Positions 16,806 through 28,587 of a DNA stretch of 64,000 bases are shown here, piece by piece; within the stretch, counting starts at the first letter, position 1, and each line of letters begins with the position of its first letter. The notes beneath the pieces are model-generated. The model was not told the origin of the DNA and ran no database searches. It saw only the letters and a list, made by a program, of their open reading frames with translations. Source of the stretch: an uncultured Bacteroidales bacterium (lineage in GTDB: Bacteria > Bacteroidota > Bacteroidia > Bacteroidales > F082); the NCBI GenBank assembly GCA_900317055.1, contig ONFF01000008.1, positions 40,421-104,420 on the forward strand. Reading direction: 5' to 3'. A program made the position numbers and the translations under genes.

Positions 16806-17237
16806 TTACGCTACTCTTGTGGAGTCAGCGTTTTCGGGAAGGTCGTTGGAGGTGCGCTCGTCGGTGTTTTGCTCATCGACGTTTTCGGGCGATTCCTCAT
16901 CTTCCAAGTCCTCGTCACTCTCGTCCTCATCGAAGTCTTCCATCGCTTTCCTGACCTTGTGCTTGTAGGTCTTGTTGAGGTCGGTGATTAGGCCAACCAC
17001 ATAACCGTAGTCCTTGCCGTAGGTGTCAGGGTCTTTGAAGGCCATGCCGTCGAGATAGACTAACAGCCTCTCCAATTTGGCAGCGGCCTCACGCTTCAGT
17101 TCGAGCTTGCACTTCTGAGGCTTGGCCTCATTGCGCAAATCCTGAACTGTCATAAGCCTTTGTAACAAGGCTTCCATCGCGCTTCTGACATTCTTGATGC
17201 GTGCTTCCAAGCCCGGGATCTCTTTCGACGCCCGCAC
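16806..17237 (-). CDS. Hypothetical protein, N-terminus probably replaced
   Basis: 143 residues: a helical, Lys/Arg-rich part (KNVRSAMEALLQRLMTVQDL to KHKVRKAMEDF) and a very acidic tail (DEDESDEDLEDEESPENVDE). No known family. The first about ten codons lie on the opposite strand of a fragment of a secreted-protein gene (17216-17366), so the original N-terminus seems to have been lost and an accidental start taken over; Met21 (MEALLQRLM) is an alternative start. The terminator downstream is intact. Confidence 0.45.
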   Translation of the reverse strand: MRASKEIPGLEARIKNVRSAMEALLQRLMTVQDLRNEAKPQKCKLELKREAAAKLERLLVYLDGMAFKDPDTYGKDYGYVVGLITDLNKTYKHKVRKAMEDFDEDESDEDLEDEESPENVDEQNTDERTSNDLPENADSTRVA

Positions 17238-17366
17238 GACCGATTACGAGAGCCGCTTCAAGCTGGTGTTCGTTTGCGTGGACAAATGACGACAATGATT
17301 TTGCCTTCTATAGCAATGGCAGCTTCGCTGATAACTGCAAACTGAACAACTCCCAACTCTAAACTC
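17216..17366 (+). pseudogene. Fragment of the C-terminal region of a secreted repeat protein
   Basis: Plus strand reads SFDARTTDYESRFKLVFVCV then DK and a stop; one base later in the next frame it continues DNDFAFYSNGSFADN. The phrase DYESRFKLVF...DNDFAFYSNG is typical of the segment before the sorting domain in secreted Bacteroidales surface proteins. The rest of the gene is absent. It shows that an old surface-protein locus was broken here. Confidence 0.6.
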
Positions 17367-17409
17367 TAAACTGACTCTAAACTCTAAACTCTAAACCCTA
17401 AACTCTCAA

Positions 17410-17412
<3 letters not shown>
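17353..17412. repeat. Tandem AAACTCT-type simple repeat
   Basis: About eight imperfect copies of a 7-base unit (AAACTCT/AAACCCT) immediately after the stop of the beta-galactosidase gene. Low-complexity slippage tract. Confidence 0.75.
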
Positions 17413-21354
<3,942 letters not shown>

Positions 21355-21750
21355 TTAGTCGGCATGCATCATTTTTTCCCTGTCGGCATCAGGTATCCGC
21401 TCCGATTGGTTCGTTTCTCGATTAAAATACACCACCACGGAATGGCACAAGGTCTTGACTTCGCCCGTTTCAGCATCTTTCAGGCATTGCTCCATCTTGA
21501 AGCTGGAGTTGCCTATCTCGAGGACGCGACTTTCACAAACAATGGGGTCGTGGAACAACACGGGATGGCGGAAGTCCAAGTCCACATGGACGAGGACATA
21601 TTTAAAGGTCAGCCAGTCAATTTTGGCTTGGAAGACATGCTCAAAGTATCGGCTTCGACCCATGTCGAAAAAGTTGCATTGCGCCCCGTTGTTGACATGG
21701 TTATACGGGTCGAGGTCGCTCATGCGGATTTGTATGGGACAAGAGAACAT
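21355..21750 (-). CDS. Acyl-CoA thioesterase, hotdog fold (4HBT)
   Basis: 131 residues, the standard length of a single hotdog domain. SDLDPYNHVNNGAQCNFFDMGR is the classic 4HBT signature, with Asp12/Asp14 region and the HVNN turn; the rest gives the expected beta strands (VHVDLDFRHPVLFHDPIVCE; SSFKMEQCL). It probably hydrolyses cytoplasmic acyl-CoA or acyl-ACP thioesters; substrate unknown. It follows nadE with 7 bases between, likely one operon with nadE. Confidence 0.85.
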   Translation of the reverse strand: MFSCPIQIRMSDLDPYNHVNNGAQCNFFDMGRSRYFEHVFQAKIDWLTFKYVLVHVDLDFRHPVLFHDPIVCESRVLEIGNSSFKMEQCLKDAETGEVKTLCHSVVVYFNRETNQSERIPDADREKMMHAD

Positions 21751-21757
21751 AAGCTTC

Positions 21758-22507
21758 TTATTTCATCTCAAAATGCGGTATCGGCTGCAGTTTGAAGAGA
21801 TTGGTGATGTGCTTGTGATCGATGAGGGCCTTGGTCTTGGGGTCATTGCAAACGCCAGTACGGATGTAGTTGTCCAACACGGCATAGGTAAAGCCCAGAT
21901 TGTCCTCATCGCTCTTGTTGGTAAGGCCATCCGAGGGTGTCTTATCCACCAGCTCAATGGGCAAGCCCAACTCCTTCCCTATCGCCTTGACTTCCTGCAC
22001 GGTGAGACCTCCCAAAGGGGCGAAGTCGCCGGCTGCATCACCATAACGCGTCGAATAGCCTACCCAGTCCTCAGAGAGGTTGCAGGTGTTGGCTACACGG
22101 CCGTTCATCGACTGCGAAACAGCATACAAAGTGCTCATACGCAGGCGTGGAGGCAGATTAATCGTGGTCTGACGGCTGACTTCGGCATCCAAAGTGCCAA
22201 GTTGCTCCTTTACGGCAGCTATCAGCGTATTATAGGTGTCGCCGATGTTGACGCAGCAATAACGAATACCCAGATGGTTGATGAGCTTCATACTGTCGTC
22301 GATGTCGGGTTGCACACCATTGGGCATGGTCACGCCGATGACGCGATCCTTGCCGAGGGCTTCGGCACAAAGGCCTGCTACGACGCTGCTATCCTTGCCG
22401 CCCGAGATACCGATGACGGCATTGCAGCCTATTCCGTTCACTTCAAACCAGTCGCGAATCCACTGCACGACTTGGTCTTTTACTTGTTTTGCGTTAAATG
22501 TATACAT
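21758..22507 (-). CDS. nadE: NAD+ synthase, ammonia-dependent type
   Basis: 249 residues; no glutaminase domain, so the short NH3-dependent form. The PP-loop ATP pyrophosphatase motif GISGGKDSSVVAGL is at about 33-46. Other family blocks: NTCNLSEDWVGYSTRYGDAAGDFAPLGG (acceptor and deamido-NAD binding) and LPIELVDKTPSDGLTNKSDE. It makes NAD from nicotinate adenine dinucleotide. Upstream lies a short inverted repeat, so nadE may start its own transcript. Confidence 0.94.
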   Translation of the reverse strand: MYTFNAKQVKDQVVQWIRDWFEVNGIGCNAVIGISGGKDSSVVAGLCAEALGKDRVIGVTMPNGVQPDIDDSMKLINHLGIRYCCVNIGDTYNTLIAAVKEQLGTLDAEVSRQTTINLPPRLRMSTLYAVSQSMNGRVANTCNLSEDWVGYSTRYGDAAGDFAPLGGLTVQEVKAIGKELGLPIELVDKTPSDGLTNKSDEDNLGFTYAVLDNYIRTGVCNDPKTKALIDHKHITNLFKLQPIPHFEMK

Positions 22508-22532
22508 GTTGTTATGGTTTAGTCAGGTTGCT

Positions 22533-22580
22533 GAGCCTGTCGAAGCACCAACATTTAGCTGTCGGCCCTTCGACGGGCTC
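22533..22580. repeat. Inverted repeat between nadE and nucleoside kinase
   Basis: GAGCCTGTCGAAG (22533-22545) and CTTCGACGGGCTC (22568-22580) form a stem with one G-T pair around a 22-base loop. The TTCGAC...GGCTCAGGGACC wording is known to me as a widespread dispersed palindrome. Confidence 0.65.
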
Positions 22581-22594
22581 AGGGACCTTAGGTT

Positions 22595-24262
22595 TTACAT
22601 GAAACTGCTGCCGCCGATGAACTGGCGCAGCATGGATGTGGCCGGAATCTCCTTGTCGGAGACGGGCGTGAAATAATGCAGGAAACGCAACAGACGATGC
22701 GCCTCGGTGTATTCTGGACAGTTGTTCGGCACGGTGGCCAAGATGCTCTCGGCGTGGTTGCGCATGACGGCAAACTCCAAGAGATAGGCAGAGTTGAACA
22801 TCACATCGGCATTCTCCTGGTAAGGATTAATCCACTTTTCCTCGGCTGCACGCACACTTGCCCATTGGCTGATGGTCTGACGCGCCGTAAACGCACCCTT
22901 GTTGTAGTCACGCACGATGCGGCGCAACAATCGATTGTCATCCGTCGGAATGGCGTTGTGGTCATCCAGCGCAGTACTGGTCAAAGTGGAGATAAAGATG
23001 CGGAACTTGGTCGACTCGGGAATCTGGTCCGTAAGCATGGGGTTCAATGCATGAATGCCTTCCAACAGCAAAACAGTTCCTTCTTTCAGCTGTAGTTTCT
23101 TGCCATTGTATTCGCGCATGCCCGTGACGAAATTGTACTCCGGCACTTCTATCTCCTCACCTTTCAACAAGGCAATCAAGTCGCTTTCGAGGGCGGCATG
23201 GTCTACGGTATCGAAATTGTCGAAGTCGTATGTGCCGTCAGGCAGTTTGGGCGTGTCCACACGGTTCACGAAATAGTCATCCGTCGAGAACGAAATAGGC
23301 TTCAACCCACAGGCTTTCAACTGGATGCTGACGCGACTGCAGAAAGTGGTCTTGCCACTGCTACTTGGTCCCGTAATCAGCACCAAGCGTACAGGGTTCT
23401 CACTATGATAGCGTCGATTAATCTCCTCGGCAATTTGCACGATCTTCTTCTCCTGCAATGCCTCAGCCACTTGCACCAACTCCCTCGCCATCCCATTTTG
23501 ACAGGCATGGTTGACATCGCCAACCGTACTCAAGCCCATGATGTCATTCCATTTCAGGCTTTCCGAAAACACCTCGAAGGTCTTTGGCTGGTCTTGCATC
23601 TCGGCCAAGCGGTCAGGATGGTCACGGTCGGGAATGCGCACCAAGATGCCATCACGATAAGCTTCGATATCCCAAATGCCAAGGTAACCTGTAGAAGGCA
23701 CCAAGCGACCATAATAATAGTCAGGGGTTTCGTCTAAGGTATAGTAATCGGTATAGGCTTTTCCGCTGGTTTCAAACAACTTCACCTTATCCTCCTGCCC
23801 TAGTTTGCCAAACATTTTAATGGCATCCTCGATGCGAGCCTCATGACGATGGAACTGAATGTCCTCGGCTACGATATTCCTCATTCGCAATCTGAGAGCG
23901 GCAATGTCGTTGCCATCGAGTATCTTGCCATCGTTTTTCTTGATACGGCAATAAAAGCCTTTGGAGATGGGATGCTCCATGTTCAGTTTGCTATCTGGGA
24001 ACAGATCCTGTGCGGCCTTGAAAAGCAGGAAACCTAACGATCTAAAATATACAAGACGCGCCGTGTGGTGGGTAAGGTCGAGAAACTCAACATCACGGCT
24101 GTTGTAGACGCGGAACTTCAGACCTTGCGAAACATTGTTGACCTTGGCCGAGACAATGGGATAAGGCCTATCAAACTCAAACTCGGGCAGCATCTCTAGC
24201 AAAGTCATGCCTTCCGGGAATTCTTTCGTCGTCTTGTTGTTGATGCAATAAACTTGGATCAT
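22595..24262 (-). CDS. Nucleoside (uridine) kinase with threonyl-tRNA-synthetase-like N-terminus
   Basis: 555-residue protein of the Bacteroidota nucleoside kinase type. The N-terminal half is a TGS domain (about 1-65, MIQVYCINNKTTKEFPEGMT) and a region like the second N-terminal domain of ThrRS; the C-terminal half (about 280-500) is a P-loop uridine kinase/phosphoribulokinase domain: Walker A ITGPSSSGKTTF at about 288-299, SFSTDDYFVNR substrate loop, and VLLLEGIHALNP. Expected reaction: phosphorylation of uridine/cytidine with NTP. Why the kinase is fused to a ThrRS-like editing region is unknown; it is a family trait, not peculiar to this genome. A TPR lipoprotein gene lies 24 bases upstream. 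Confidence 0.9.
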   Translation of the reverse strand: MIQVYCINNKTTKEFPEGMTLLEMLPEFEFDRPYPIVSAKVNNVSQGLKFRVYNSRDVEFLDLTHHTARLVYFRSLGFLLFKAAQDLFPDSKLNMEHPISKGFYCRIKKNDGKILDGNDIAALRLRMRNIVAEDIQFHRHEARIEDAIKMFGKLGQEDKVKLFETSGKAYTDYYTLDETPDYYYGRLVPSTGYLGIWDIEAYRDGILVRIPDRDHPDRLAEMQDQPKTFEVFSESLKWNDIMGLSTVGDVNHACQNGMARELVQVAEALQEKKIVQIAEEINRRYHSENPVRLVLITGPSSSGKTTFCSRVSIQLKACGLKPISFSTDDYFVNRVDTPKLPDGTYDFDNFDTVDHAALESDLIALLKGEEIEVPEYNFVTGMREYNGKKLQLKEGTVLLLEGIHALNPMLTDQIPESTKFRIFISTLTSTALDDHNAIPTDDNRLLRRIVRDYNKGAFTARQTISQWASVRAAEEKWINPYQENADVMFNSAYLLEFAVMRNHAESILATVPNNCPEYTEAHRLLRFLHYFTPVSDKEIPATSMLRQFIGGSSFM

Positions 24263-24286
24263 GGTTACATGTTGGTTATTAGAAGA

Positions 24287-25321
24287 TTATTCTTTTTCTT
24301 GGTTTTGCACACGGTTAAGCGCATCGACGGCTAACTTATAGTCAGGTTGGGTCTTCAGCACATCCTTGTAAATCTCGGTGGCTTGCGAATAGTCGCCCAT
24401 CTGTTCCAGCACACGGCCTTTGTTGTATTTGGCATCGATGTATGCGGGATTGATGGTCAAAGCGCGATTGAAGTATTCCAGTGCAGCTTCGTTGTCCATG
24501 AGGTAGACATAATTGACATAGCCCTTGTTGAACAGCACGATATAGTTATAAGGATACTTCATAAGGATCGTATCGTAATGTGCCAAAGCTTCCTCAGGCT
24601 CGCCATGGCTTTGGAGATACATAGCCAACTCATAGCGGGGTGTCGGAATGTCAGGGAACTGCTGCTGTGCCTTGCGAAGGTAGTCCATCGCATAAGGCGG
24701 CTGCTGAACGGCATAAATACGACTGATCTGTTCGACGGGGTCATAAAAACTGTCGTCCTGCTCGGCTGCCAATTGGAAGTTCTTCAGCGCGTTGACCGTG
24801 TCCTGCTTCGAAGCCATATAGCACATGCCCTTCACGAAATAGGCCTTGGGGTTGTAGGTCGAAAGCCCAAGAGCTTTGTCAACATATGCGAAAGCGAGGT
24901 TAAAATTCTGTTGCAAGAGGTTGAGTTCGGCCAATTTTACCAGCGGACGAGCATCCAAGGAATTGATTTCCACAGCCTTGTTAAGTGTTGAGGCAATATT
25001 GTCCTGGTCGCCTAAGGCATAATATACATCGGCCAGCAAAAGATAGGTCTCCAAATTGTTCGGATTGAGTTGCAAAGCCTTGTTGATGTCGACCATGGCC
25101 TGCCCAACTTGCTCATTGGCAAAATAAGCCTTTGCGCGATGCAGATAGAGGTCAGCATTAGTGCTATCCATAACGATGGAGTCTGAAATCAGTTGGATAG
25201 CATCGTTCACCGTGATGGTAGCCGCAGGTTCCTTGGTTGTGTTGTCTGGTTCTGGTTTAGGCGTGTTGTCGCAAGCGAAAAGGGCAAGCAGCAGGCCGAG
25301 GAATAGGATGTTTTTTTTCAT
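24287..25321 (-). CDS. TPR-repeat lipoprotein
   Basis: 344 residues. Lipoprotein signal peptide with lipobox LLALFAC (Cys17) followed by a Pro/Asp-rich linker (DNTPKPEPDNTTKEP). From about residue 45 to the end there are eight or so tetratricopeptide repeats, for example ADLYLHRAKAYFANEQVGQA, LETYLLLADVYYALGDQDNI and AALEYFNRALTINPAYIDAK. It is a membrane-anchored, periplasm-facing protein-interaction scaffold; Asp at +2 is not a firm retention signal in this phylum. Partner unknown. Likely co-transcribed with the nucleoside kinase. Confidence 0.85.
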   Translation of the reverse strand: MKKNILFLGLLLALFACDNTPKPEPDNTTKEPAATITVNDAIQLISDSIVMDSTNADLYLHRAKAYFANEQVGQAMVDINKALQLNPNNLETYLLLADVYYALGDQDNIASTLNKAVEINSLDARPLVKLAELNLLQQNFNLAFAYVDKALGLSTYNPKAYFVKGMCYMASKQDTVNALKNFQLAAEQDDSFYDPVEQISRIYAVQQPPYAMDYLRKAQQQFPDIPTPRYELAMYLQSHGEPEEALAHYDTILMKYPYNYIVLFNKGYVNYVYLMDNEAALEYFNRALTINPAYIDAKYNKGRVLEQMGDYSQATEIYKDVLKTQPDYKLAVDALNRVQNQEKE

Positions 25322-25357
25322 TGTTTCAGTTTTTGCAAGGGTTTGTTTTACTCCCCC

Positions 25358-25425
25358 TTGCCCCCTCCCAGAGGGGGAACAGCTCAGTAAAAGCAGTCCC
25401 CCCTTTAAAGGGGGCTAGGGGGATT
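25358..25425. repeat. GC-rich palindromic repeat between recA and TPR gene
   Basis: Two hairpin-forming segments: CCCCCTCCCAGAGGGGG and CCCCCTTTAAAGGGGG, the latter a perfect 16-bp palindrome. It follows the recA operon direction and may help terminate it. Such CCCCCTTTAAAGGGGG words are, to my knowledge, dispersed in Bacteroidetes genomes. Confidence 0.65.
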
Positions 25426-25442
25426 AAACATCACTCATTACC

Positions 25443-26471
25443 TTACTCTTCGCTCTTCTCCAACGCCTCGAAGATCTTGGCTGCGAGTTCGTCGGCGAGT
25501 TCGGGGTTGTCTTCGATGAGTTTCTTGACCGAGTCGCGGCCTTGGGCGAGCTTGGAGTCGCCATAGCTGAACCACGAGCCGCTCTTCTTGATGATGCCCA
25601 TCTCCACGCCGAGGTCGACGATTTCGCCGGAGCGTGAGATGCCTTCGCCATAGAGGATGTCGAATTCGGCCTTGCGGAACGGCGGGGCCACCTTGTTCTT
25701 GACAACCTTCACCTTGACGCGGCTGCCCAAAACATTCTCACCGTCCTTGATTTGGCTGATCTTGCGGATGTCAATACGCACAGAGCTATAGAACTTCAAC
25801 GCATTACCACCCGTGGTGGTCTCAGGATTGCCGAACATCACGCCGATCTTCTCGCGCAGTTGGTTGATGAAGATGCAGACGCAGCCCGTCTTGTTGATGG
25901 TGGCAGTGAGCTTACGCATGGCTTGGCTCATCAAGCGGGCTTGGAGTCCCATCTTGCTGTCGCCCATCTCGCCTTCGATTTCGCTCTTGGGCGTCAAAGC
26001 AGCAACGGAGTCGACGACAATGACATCGATGGCACCAGAGCGGATGAGGTTTTCTGCGATTTCGAGGGCTTGTTCGCCATAGTCAGGCTGTGAGATGAGG
26101 AGGTTCTCCACATCCACGCCGAGTTTGGCGGCATAGAAACGGTCGAAGGCATGCTCAGCGTCAATGAAGGCGGCGATGCCACCCTTCTTCTGTGCCTCGG
26201 CAATCACGTGGAGTGCCAGCGTGGTCTTACCCGAGCTCTCGGGGCCGTAAATCTCGATGATACGGCCTTTTGGCAGACCGCCCACGCCGAGGGCGTAGTC
26301 CAGACCGATGGAGCCAGTGGAGATGCTCTCCATCTTCTCGGCCTCGGCACCAAGGCGCATGATGCTTCCCTTGCCAAAGCTCTTCTCGATGTTACCTAAT
26401 GTGGCTTCCAAAGCCTTCAGTTTCTCCTGCCTCAGTTTTGCAGCTTCTTCTTGTGTTTTTTCTGTAGTCAT
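25443..26471 (-). CDS. recA: Recombinase A
   Basis: 342 residues, normal length. Walker [15 protein letters not shown] at about 75-88, Walker [14 protein letters not shown]1/L2 DNA-binding loops ([37 protein letters not shown]) and the core signature ALKFYSSVR are all intact. It forms the filament for homologous recombination and activates the SOS response. The C-terminus ([11 protein letters not shown]) is acidic as usual. A Bacteroidetes -7 element lies about 97 bases upstream; no LexA gene is in view. Confidence 0.98.
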   Translation of the reverse strand: MTTEKTQEEAAKLRQEKLKALEATLGNIEKSFGKGSIMRLGAEAEKMESISTGSIGLDYALGVGGLPKGRIIEIYGPESSGKTTLALHVIAEAQKKGGIAAFIDAEHAFDRFYAAKLGVDVENLLISQPDYGEQALEIAENLIRSGAIDVIVVDSVAALTPKSEIEGEMGDSKMGLQARLMSQAMRKLTATINKTGCVCIFINQLREKIGVMFGNPETTTGGNALKFYSSVRIDIRKISQIKDGENVLGSRVKVKVVKNKVAPPFRKAEFDILYGEGISRSGEIVDLGVEMGIIKKSGSWFSYGDSKLAQGRDSVKKLIEDNPELADELAAKIFEALEKSEE

Positions 26472-26567
26472 GATTGTGGGGTTTTTAATTAGTTAGTATT
26501 TAAGATGATTTAAATATTTAAAATTCAAAGATTCAAGATTCGCTCTTGCGCGTTCATTAATAAGGGA

Positions 26568-26575
26568 CAAAGATA
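26568..26575 (-). promoter_or_regulatory. Bacteroidetes -7 promoter element for recA
   Basis: Minus strand TATCTTTG, 97 bases before the recA start, giving a long A/T-rich leader. No clear TTG at -33. Confidence 0.5.
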
Positions 26576-26625
26576 GTAATTTTTGACATGATGACGTTAT
26601 TTTTGGTTATTTTTCTCGTTGAGAC

Positions 26626-26654
26626 TTGCATATTATGAAAAAGTTGTATTTTTG
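26626..26654 (+). promoter_or_regulatory. Strong Bacteroidetes promoter for a putative small RNA
   Basis: TTG at 26626-26628, an 18-base spacer, then TATTTTTG at 26647-26654. This matches both consensus boxes, with transcription expected near 26660. Confidence 0.65.
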
Positions 26655-26659
26655 CAGAC

Positions 26660-26774
26660 AGTTGGTCGCGGAAACGGATAGAAAAACAGCGGACTATCAA
26701 GACGTAAGGGACTGGCTTCAGCATGATACCCCCCGCGATAACATTTTAAAGCCTCCTATTCGGGGGCTTTTCTT
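26660..26774 (+). ncRNA. Putative small RNA of about 110 nt
   Basis: A well-formed promoter starts it and a clean intrinsic terminator ends it (AAAGCCTCC-TATTC-GGGGGCTTT, 26748-26770, then TCTTTTTCTT). Inside, TCGCGG and CCGCGA pair to close most of the RNA, leaving an A-rich, structured interior. The one open frame across it (26626 onward) would have to begin within the promoter and read through the terminator, so a protein is unlikely. I cannot match it to a known class; it lacks SRP and tmRNA signatures. Confidence 0.5.
26748..26774 (+). terminator. Intrinsic terminator of the putative small RNA
   Basis: Nine-base-pair stem (one G-T pair), 5-base loop, then a T-rich tract. The minus-strand gene at 26756 ends within it, so the hairpin also sits at that gene's 3' end. 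Confidence 0.8.
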
Positions 26775-27214
26775 TTTCTTAGAGATTGAAAAGCCAGGCT
26801 TTTGTTTCTTCCTCTTCTTATCTCTTCTACATAGACATACTGATTTCCTATCTTCTTTTCGTAAATGAAGACTCTGTTCTTATGAATTCTTGTCAAAGAC
26901 GGAGAAATGATCACTGCATCTCGGTTTTTGATAATGTAAGGAATAAGGAAATAATCCTCCACAGTCAAAGGCGCCCTATCTTTACTATTCTCCCCGTGTC
27001 TGTGTTGCGAGTGACTAGTCCCGCTTGTTTCAATCACATGCTTGTAGCCTGTCAAATCTAATCCTTCCTTTTTGGCCAAAAGCATCAATTCTTCATCAAC
27101 CTCGTTGTCGATGATGGCAAACTTGTAATCACACTTCTCATTTATCAATTCCACTAATTCCGAAAACGGGATCTTGATTGACTGTTCTTTGTCGAATGGT
27201 TTCTTGTCCGTCAT
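26756..27214 (-). CDS. Possible PBECR-type (Barnase-EndoU-ColicinE5/D-RelE-like) nuclease domain protein
   Basis: 152 residues, soluble. The second half, HSQHRHGENSKDRAPLTVED then YFLIPYIIKNRDAVI, then RVFIYEKKIGNQYVYVEEIR and a basic stretch GRNKSLAFQSLRKRK, has the layout of phage-linked PBECR nuclease domains as I know them: an H-x-x-K/R-H-G block, an acidic loop, 'IPYII-N-D-V', a strand with YEKK, and a basic R-x-G-R/K tail. The first half (IKIPFSELVELINEKCDYKF) is unassigned. It would be an RNase toxin or a phage-derived nuclease. No antitoxin, immunity gene or phage gene is next to it. Assignment rests on pattern memory, so moderate only. Confidence 0.5.
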   Translation of the reverse strand: MTDKKPFDKEQSIKIPFSELVELINEKCDYKFAIIDNEVDEELMLLAKKEGLDLTGYKHVIETSGTSHSQHRHGENSKDRAPLTVEDYFLIPYIIKNRDAVIISPSLTRIHKNRVFIYEKKIGNQYVYVEEIRRGRNKSLAFQSLRKRKAPE

Positions 27215-27273
27215 AGCATTTTCGATTTTGATGCTGCAAAGTAACGGAGTTTGTCAAGAAAAAGCCGTTGAAC

Positions 27274-27320
27274 AAACGTTTGTAGTCGACAGTAGTCGTT
27301 TGTTGTCGTTTGCTGTCGGG
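27274..27320 (+). repeat. 47-bp dispersed repeat, copy B
   Basis: Inverse orientation of 9625-9671 with two mismatches. It lies between two divergent genes (26756 minus, 27436 plus), within their shared upstream region. Confidence 0.8.
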
Positions 27321-27404
27321 TATATTATTGGTTTACAACGAATAGGAGAATAAGCAATAATATATCAAAAACATAGTTACTTACCGCCATTTTGTAATTT
27401 TTTG

Positions 27405-27412
27405 TATTTTTG
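27405..27412 (+). promoter_or_regulatory. Bacteroidetes -7 element for the EEP-family gene
   Basis: TATTTTTG 24 bases upstream of the ATG. No well-spaced TTG at -33. Confidence 0.55.
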
Positions 27413-27435
27413 ACGCAGAAAAACAACATCAAAGA

Positions 27436-28170
27436 ATGAAAAAGCTCATCGTTTTGATCGTATTGCTATTGGGCATCGCATTGGACTCATTAGGGCAAAA
27501 CAAACAGTTGCAAATCATGAGTTACAATGTGCGCCATTGTGCGGGCATGGACATGGTGGTAGACTATGACCGCACAGCCAGCGTGATTGTCCAACAACAG
27601 CCCGATGTGGTTGCCCTTCAGGAGTTGGACAGCATGACGGGTCGAAGCGGACATCGTGACCAAATAGGCGAGTTGGCTCTCCGTACAGGTTATCATCCGA
27701 TCTTTGGGGCTGCCATCGAGTTTGATGGCGGTCAATATGGTGTAGGCATCCTCACTCGCGAGATGCCCGTGAGCACCAAACGCATCCCTCTGCCTGGCGA
27801 AGAGCCCCGAGTGCTTTCAGTAGTAGAGTTGGAAGATTATGTGATTGCCTGCACCCATCTCGACCTCGACGAGGCGCAACGCATGGCATCGGTCCCTCTC
27901 ATCGTGGAAGAGGCCCAACGTTGGCAGAAGCTTTTCCTTCTTGCCGGTGATTGGAACGACACCCCTGACTCGGAGTTGATCAAGACGATGACGCAGTATT
28001 TCACCGTCCTCTCGGACAACGAAGCCACTTACCCTGCCGACAAGCCGAATGAATGCATCGACTACGTCGCCGTATTCAACGGCCGCGCCGAAGCCATCGA
28101 CTCGCATGTCATCGATGAGCCCGAGGCCTCCGACCATCGGCCTTTGGTGGTATGGGTGCGGTTGCGGTGA
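27436..28170 (+). CDS. Secreted endonuclease/exonuclease/phosphatase family protein
   Basis: 244 residues with signal peptide MKKLIVLIVLLLGIALDSLGQ. The EEP fold signatures are present: MSYNVRHC (first metal-site Asn, about 29-36), VVALQELD (catalytic Glu, about 58-65), ACTHLDLD (His), LLAGDWNDTP (Asp/Asn pair, about 170-179) and EASDHRPLVVWV (Asp-His pair near the C-terminus). EEP enzymes cleave phosphodiesters in DNA/RNA, inositol phosphates or sphingomyelin. Export and small size fit a periplasmic or surface phosphodiesterase; the substrate is unknown. Confidence 0.9.
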   Translation: MKKLIVLIVLLLGIALDSLGQNKQLQIMSYNVRHCAGMDMVVDYDRTASVIVQQQPDVVALQELDSMTGRSGHRDQIGELALRTGYHPIFGAAIEFDGGQYGVGILTREMPVSTKRIPLPGEEPRVLSVVELEDYVIACTHLDLDEAQRMASVPLIVEEAQRWQKLFLLAGDWNDTPDSELIKTMTQYFTVLSDNEATYPADKPNECIDYVAVFNGRAEAIDSHVIDEPEASDHRPLVVWVRLR

Positions 28171-28182
28171 GTTGTTATCTTG

Positions 28183-28428
28183 CGGAGGTTGAAACCGTCC
28201 AGGGATGGGTCATCCTTTCAACTTACTTGAGATCTCCTTCATTTGCGGAGGTTGAAACCGTCAGATACGGTAGGGGTGTCATTTTTCTGCTTACCTGAGA
28301 CCTTTTTTGGTTGCGAAGGTTGAAACCTCCGATGTGTTAGGGTCGTCCTTTTTTCTGCTTACCTGAGACCTTTTTTAGTCGCGGAGGTTGAAACCTCCGA
28401 TGTGTTAGGGTCGTCCTTTCAGGACTCG
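28183..28428 (+). repeat. Palindrome family 2: four units with 63-68 bp period
   Basis: Units start at 28183, 28246, 28314 and 28382 with CGGAGGTTGAAACC (one is CGAAGG), continued by TCCG in the last two to make an 8-bp hairpin with a 2-base loop. Between them the text GGGTCGTCCTTTT..CTGCTTACCTGAGACC recurs. The last unit runs into the left half of an inverted repeat flanking the IS200-like gene. Confidence 0.8.
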
Positions 28429-28539
28429 GATTTAAGCCAGAAAAGGAGAAAAAACTTTTTCCAAAGCAAAACACACAATTCAAAGAGTTTTCCTACTTTT
28501 GTGCTCTGGAGTCAGTGCAGAGTCCTGAAAGGACGACCC
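28408..28539. repeat. 20-bp inverted repeat upstream of the IS200-like gene
   Basis: GGGTCGTCCTTTCAGGACTC (28408-28427) returns as its exact reverse complement at 28520-28539. Each half is itself palindromic (GTCCT-TTC-AGGAC). The left-half sequence also occurs near 9366 in the first repeat island, within GGGGTCGTCC. Confidence 0.85.
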
Positions 28540-28548
28540 GACTTCTAC

Positions 28549-28564
28549 GGGGATTTCAATCCCC
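28549..28564. repeat. Small palindrome GGGGATT-TC-AATCCCC
   Basis: Seven-base stem with the same TC loop as family 2 hairpins but a different stem. It lies 24 bases before the transposase start. Confidence 0.7.
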
Positions 28565-28587
28565 TTGACCACACAAACTCAACCATC

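Noticed and set aside
21455-22522. 355-codon plus-strand open frame
   Set aside because: Antisense to the thioesterase and nadE genes; no protein family features.
26626-26868. 80-codon plus-strand frame near recA
   Set aside because: Its start overlaps the promoter, it crosses an intrinsic terminator and ends antisense to the 152-residue gene. A small RNA explains the region better.
28402-28587. N-terminal extension of the IS200-like transposase
   Set aside because: Consists of repeat DNA including the 20-bp inverted repeat; the Y1 domain begins at the ATG at 28588 and has the family's normal length.
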